The notes under the pieces: generated by a model | Told to the model about the DNA's origin: nothing | What the model saw: the letters and a program-made list of their open reading frames with translations, nothing else | Database searches by the model: none | DNA from: Planktomarina sp. | GTDB taxonomy: Bacteria > Pseudomonadota > Alphaproteobacteria > Rhodobacterales > Rhodobacteraceae | DNA: 7,442 nt | Direction of reading: 5' to 3' | Assembly: GCA_022425445.1 (NCBI GenBank) | Contig: JAKMFM010000123.1 | Location: 1 to 7,442, forward strand | Shown here: piece after piece, positions 4,927 to 7,442 of the stretch | Layout: the number at the start of each line of letters is the position of its first letter | Numbering within the stretch: position 1 is the first letter of the stretch | Program-made: the position numbers and the translations under genes

Positions 4927-6450
4927 ATGACGTTTGAAGAACTGGGCCTTATGCCCCGCCTTGTGGAACAACTCCAAGAACAAGGTATTGTTGATCCAAC
5001 TCCGATTCAAATCCAAGCCATCCCCCATGCCCTCGCGGGGCGTGATGTGATGGGGCTGGCGCAAACCGGGACCGGAAAAACCGCCGCCTTTGGATTGCCG
5101 CTCATGAATCATCTGCTGAAGGTTGGCAAAAAACCAGCTCCAAAAACCGTGCGCGGTTTGATTTTGGCACCCACGCGCGAATTGGCTGGACAAATTAAAG
5201 ACAATCTCACCGCCTATTCGCAAGGAACGCATATCAAAGTTGGCCTGGTTGTTGGTGGCATGTCGATCAGCGCGCAGGTCAACCGTCTGGCCCGTGGCAC
5301 CGATTTGTTAATTGCCACCCCCGGCCGTCTTATTGACCTGATCGAACGCAAGGCGGTTGACCTGTCCGAGACGCAATTTTTGATCTTGGATGAGGCCGAT
5401 CAAATGCTGGATCTTGGTTTCATCCATGCGCTGCGCCAAATCGCACCGTTACTGGCCGCAGAACGTCAAACCATGTTGTTCTCGGCCACAATGCCGAAAC
5501 ATATGAACGAACTGGCCTCGACCTATTTGAAAAACCCAGAACGCGTGGCGGTCTCCCGCCCCGGCGAGGTGGCTGACAAAATTACCCAAGAGGTGCATTT
5601 CGTGGCAGGGGCAGCAAAGACCGATTTTTTGATTGAGAAACTCGCCGGACATCGCGGCGATGCTGCCATCGTTTTTGCCCGAACCAAACACGGCTCTGAG
5701 CGTCTGATGAAGACTTTGAGCAAAGCGGGCTATGCCACCGATTCGGTGCATGGCAACAAATCCCAAGGCCAAAGACAGCGCGCCATTGATGCGCTGCGGG
5801 GTGGAACAATCAAAGTGTTGGTCGCAACCGATGTTGCGGCCCGTGGCCTCGACATTCCTGATGTACGTTTCGTATACAATTACGATCTGCCCAATGTGCC
5901 AGAAAACTACGTGCATCGCATTGGCCGCACCGCGCGCGCTGGCCGCGATGGTCGGGCGATTGCATTTGTGGCGCCCGATGAGATGGGCGAATTGAAGGAT
6001 GTTGAAAAAGTTTTGAAAATGGAAATACCAATTGCCTCCGGTCGGCGTTGGGATCTGGTGCCCGGCGTGGACACCCGCAAACCGAAGCGCAAACAACCCA
6101 GCGGACGTGGCGGCGGCGGCGGACGGCGGCACGAAGACAAGTGGGACAAGGAGCAGCCCCGTGGCGGGCGTGGCGGCGCTCCAAAGGCCCATACGGCACG
6201 CGCTAAGGCCAAACCCGCGCCCGAAGGCCGTTGGGGTCCCACAAATGATGGTCCAGCCCTGCAGGCGCCAAAACCCAAAAGCCGCAAGTCAAAAGGACAA
6301 TCGTCGGACCAGGCACAGGGGCCAATGGGCCATGGCGCCCGACCGCAACGCGGCCCGTCAGCTGCCAAATTTGCCGGTAAGCCCAAAGGACGCGGCGGCA
6401 AGCCAAACATGGGCGGCAACGCAAAACCACGGCGCCGCCTAGGAAACTAA
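4927..6450 (+). CDS. rhlE: DEAD-box ATP-dependent RNA helicase, RhlE type
   Basis: The 507-residue protein unwinds short RNA duplexes using ATP and is likely involved in ribosome assembly, RNA decay or cold adaptation. All core motifs are intact: Q motif 'PTPIQIQAIP' (24-33), motif I 'AQTGTGKT' (45-52), Ia 'PTRELA' (82-87), GG (110-111), Ib 'TPGR' (131-134), II 'DEAD' (155-158), III 'SAT' (186-188), IV 'IVFARTKHG' (248-256), V 'ATDVAARGLD' (300-309) and VI 'HRIGRTARAGR' (330-340). The stretch 'SVHGNKSQGQR' (273-283) is typical of RhlE. Residues from about 380 to 507 form a low-complexity, strongly basic tail with 'GRGGGGGRR' (393-401), 'PRGGRGG' (411-417) and repeated lysine/arginine-proline segments, probably a disordered RNA-binding extension. 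The ATG at 4927 is fixed by AAGGGA 6 nt upstream. The gene stands alone, with a long leader before it and a strong hairpin after it. Confidence 0.95.
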   Translation: MTFEELGLMPRLVEQLQEQGIVDPTPIQIQAIPHALAGRDVMGLAQTGTGKTAAFGLPLMNHLLKVGKKPAPKTVRGLILAPTRELAGQIKDNLTAYSQGTHIKVGLVVGGMSISAQVNRLARGTDLLIATPGRLIDLIERKAVDLSETQFLILDEADQMLDLGFIHALRQIAPLLAAERQTMLFSATMPKHMNELASTYLKNPERVAVSRPGEVADKITQEVHFVAGAAKTDFLIEKLAGHRGDAAIVFARTKHGSERLMKTLSKAGYATDSVHGNKSQGQRQRAIDALRGGTIKVLVATDVAARGLDIPDVRFVYNYDLPNVPENYVHRIGRTARAGRDGRAIAFVAPDEMGELKDVEKVLKMEIPIASGRRWDLVPGVDTRKPKRKQPSGRGGGGGRRHEDKWDKEQPRGGRGGAPKAHTARAKAKPAPEGRWGPTNDGPALQAPKPKSRKSKGQSSDQAQGPMGHGARPQRGPSAAKFAGKPKGRGGKPNMGGNAKPRRRLGN

Positions 6451-6523
6451 GCTTTCGGATATATGCCTAGATCGGGGAATCGCTGAAAGGCCTGCGCATA
6501 AACCGATTTCGGCACTCAACCGA

Positions 6524-6554
6524 GGGCCGCGTTTGCCCTGGGCAGGCGCGGCCC
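6524..6554. terminator. Strong near-perfect hairpin between the convergent helicase and map genes
   Basis: The 31-nt sequence folds on itself around T6539. GGGCCGCG (6524-6531) pairs exactly with CGCGGCCC (6547-6554), and GCCC (6535-6538) pairs with GGGC (6540-6543). The three bases between those arms contribute one A-T and two G-T pairs on the + strand RNA. It lies 73 bp after the helicase stop and 68 bp beyond the map stop. Neither strand shows a following T-run, so it is not a canonical intrinsic terminator. A bidirectional terminator, or a 3'-end barrier protecting the mRNAs from exonucleases, are both plausible. Confidence 0.5.
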
Positions 6555-6602
6555 AGCGTCACCATCGGACGAAGAATATCTGCTGTAATGTTCTGTGAAC
6601 CA

Positions 6603-6625
6603 TAGGTCTTTCCTGTGGAGACCTA
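6603..6625. repeat. 7-bp inverted repeat spanning the map stop codon
   Basis: TAGGTCT (6603-6609) is exactly complementary to AGACCTA (6619-6625) with a 9-nt loop; the right arm includes the map stop codon (6625-6623 on the - strand). CCATAGGT is also directly repeated at 6600-6607 and 6627-6634, so the region looks like a small duplication. No T-run follows on either strand, so a terminator role is uncertain. Confidence 0.4.
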
Positions 6626-7432
6626 GCCATAGGTTGGGTGAAATAGACCCTTTGGCGACAGTGTAAAAATCTCCACACCTGTCTCAGTCACGCCCACCGA
6701 ATGCTCAAATTGCGCAGATAAGGATTTATCACGGGTCACAGCAGTCCAATCATCAGCCAGAACTTTGGTTTCAGGCCGCCCCAGATTGACCATAGGCTCG
6801 ATGGTAAAGAACATGCCCTCTTCCAGAACAGGGCCTGTGCCGGCACGGCCATAATGCAATACATTGGGCGGCGCGTGAAACACTTGCCCCAGGCCGTGAC
6901 CACAGAAATCTTTGACCACGCTCATGCGATGCGCTTCCACATAGGTTTGAATAGCGTGACCAATATCGCCAAACGTATTGCCCGGTTTGACCGCGGCAAT
7001 CCCTTTGAACAAAGCGTCATGGGTCACTTGAATCAACCGTTCAGATTTGCGCGGCAATGTTCCAGCTAAATACATGCGGCTGGTGTCCCCATACCAACCA
7101 TCAACTATCACAGTCACATCAATATTCAGAATATCGCCATCTTTTATGCGCTTGTTTCCCGGAATGCCGTGGCAGACCACATGATTGACCGAAATACAGC
7201 TGGCGTGCAGATAGCCTTTATACCCAATCGTAGCAGAGATCGCCCCATGTGCGGACACCATGTCGGTAATCACCCGATCAATCTCAACTGTGGTTTGCCC
7301 AACGGTGATATAGGGAATTATGTCATCCAAAATGGTCGCAGCGACCCGGCCAGCTTCTTTCATGCCCGCAAAGTCACCGGGTTCATAAATTCGGATACCA
7401 TCTTTGGTCAGTCGTCCACGGGCTGAGGTCAC
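6623..7432 (-). CDS. map: Type I methionine aminopeptidase (start near the window edge)
   Basis: The enzyme removes the initiator methionine from nascent proteins with small second residues; it is a cytoplasmic, essential metalloprotease. The five metal ligands of the pita-bread fold are all present: D105 in 'LNIDVTV', D116 in 'GDTS', H179 in 'GHGLG', E212 in 'FTIEPM' and E243 in 'QFEHS'. The substrate-binding histidine H88 is in 'VVCHGIP'. From GTG 7432 it has 269 residues, normal for alphaproteobacteria, with the N-terminus 'TSARGRLTKDGIRIYEP'. The GTG is within GTGA, which would allow a 4-nt overlap with an upstream gene ending in TGA, as at the two ATGA junctions in this window; a weak GAG lies 7 nt before it. 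However, the frame stays open to base 7442, so an earlier start beyond the window cannot be excluded. The gene converges on the helicase. Confidence 0.95.
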   Translation of the reverse strand: MTSARGRLTKDGIRIYEPGDFAGMKEAGRVAATILDDIIPYITVGQTTVEIDRVITDMVSAHGAISATIGYKGYLHASCISVNHVVCHGIPGNKRIKDGDILNIDVTVIVDGWYGDTSRMYLAGTLPRKSERLIQVTHDALFKGIAAVKPGNTFGDIGHAIQTYVEAHRMSVVKDFCGHGLGQVFHAPPNVLHYGRAGTGPVLEEGMFFTIEPMVNLGRPETKVLADDWTAVTRDKSLSAQFEHSVGVTETGVEIFTLSPKGLFHPTYG

Positions 7433-7442
7433 GTGAATGCTC

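Noticed and set aside
5907..6442. Long open frames on both strands overlapping the helicase C-terminal tail (minus 5907-6419, plus 6032-6442).
   Set aside because: They are shadows caused by the GC-rich, repetitive codons of the tail; the helicase frame has continuous family motifs and a good start site.

Overview
This window reads as an ordinary stretch of chromosome from an alphaproteobacterium, most likely a Rhodobacteraceae (Roseobacter-group) member. The evidence is the mix of families: a COG3146/FemAB-like acyltransferase, a small pterin dehydratase, a PRDX5-type peroxiredoxin, an RhlE helicase with an RGG-rich tail, and a type I methionine aminopeptidase beginning 'TKDGIRIYEP'. Base composition also fits (one coding row I counted by hand is 55% G+C). 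The taxonomic call is inference from family resemblance; no search was run.

Left block (1-2221, + strand). It holds the 3' part of a glycerophosphodiester phosphodiesterase, then the FemAB-like/GNAT protein (GTG start), then a 4a-hydroxytetrahydrobiopterin dehydratase whose ATG overlaps the preceding stop by 4 nt. Spacing suggests one transcription unit that starts upstream of the window. A peroxiredoxin on the - strand (2240-2731) converges on it, leaving only 18 bp between the two stop codons.

Middle block (2732-4574). An 80-bp gap separates the peroxiredoxin from a divergent + strand pair: a ferredoxin/rubredoxin-reductase-type FAD/NAD(P) oxidoreductase and rsmD, again joined by a 4-nt ATGA overlap. 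The gap appears to hold back-to-back promoters whose -10 elements overlap.

Right block (4575-7442). About 350 bp without a recognisable gene precedes an RhlE-type DEAD-box helicase. That gap holds a tandem 8-bp repeat, two open but unassigned reading frames on opposite strands, and a small hairpin touching the helicase ribosome binding site. After the helicase come 172 bp with a very strong near-perfect hairpin. The - strand map gene (methionine aminopeptidase) then converges from the right edge.

Functionally this is housekeeping: rRNA methylation, RNA remodelling, N-terminal methionine removal, peroxide detoxification, pterin recycling, phosphodiester breakdown and redox transfer. I see no mobile element, CRISPR array, tRNA, rRNA, toxin-antitoxin or defence system, and no convincing undescribed system. 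The points most worth a second look are the untranslated region upstream of the helicase, the divergent promoter, and the strong hairpin between the helicase and map.
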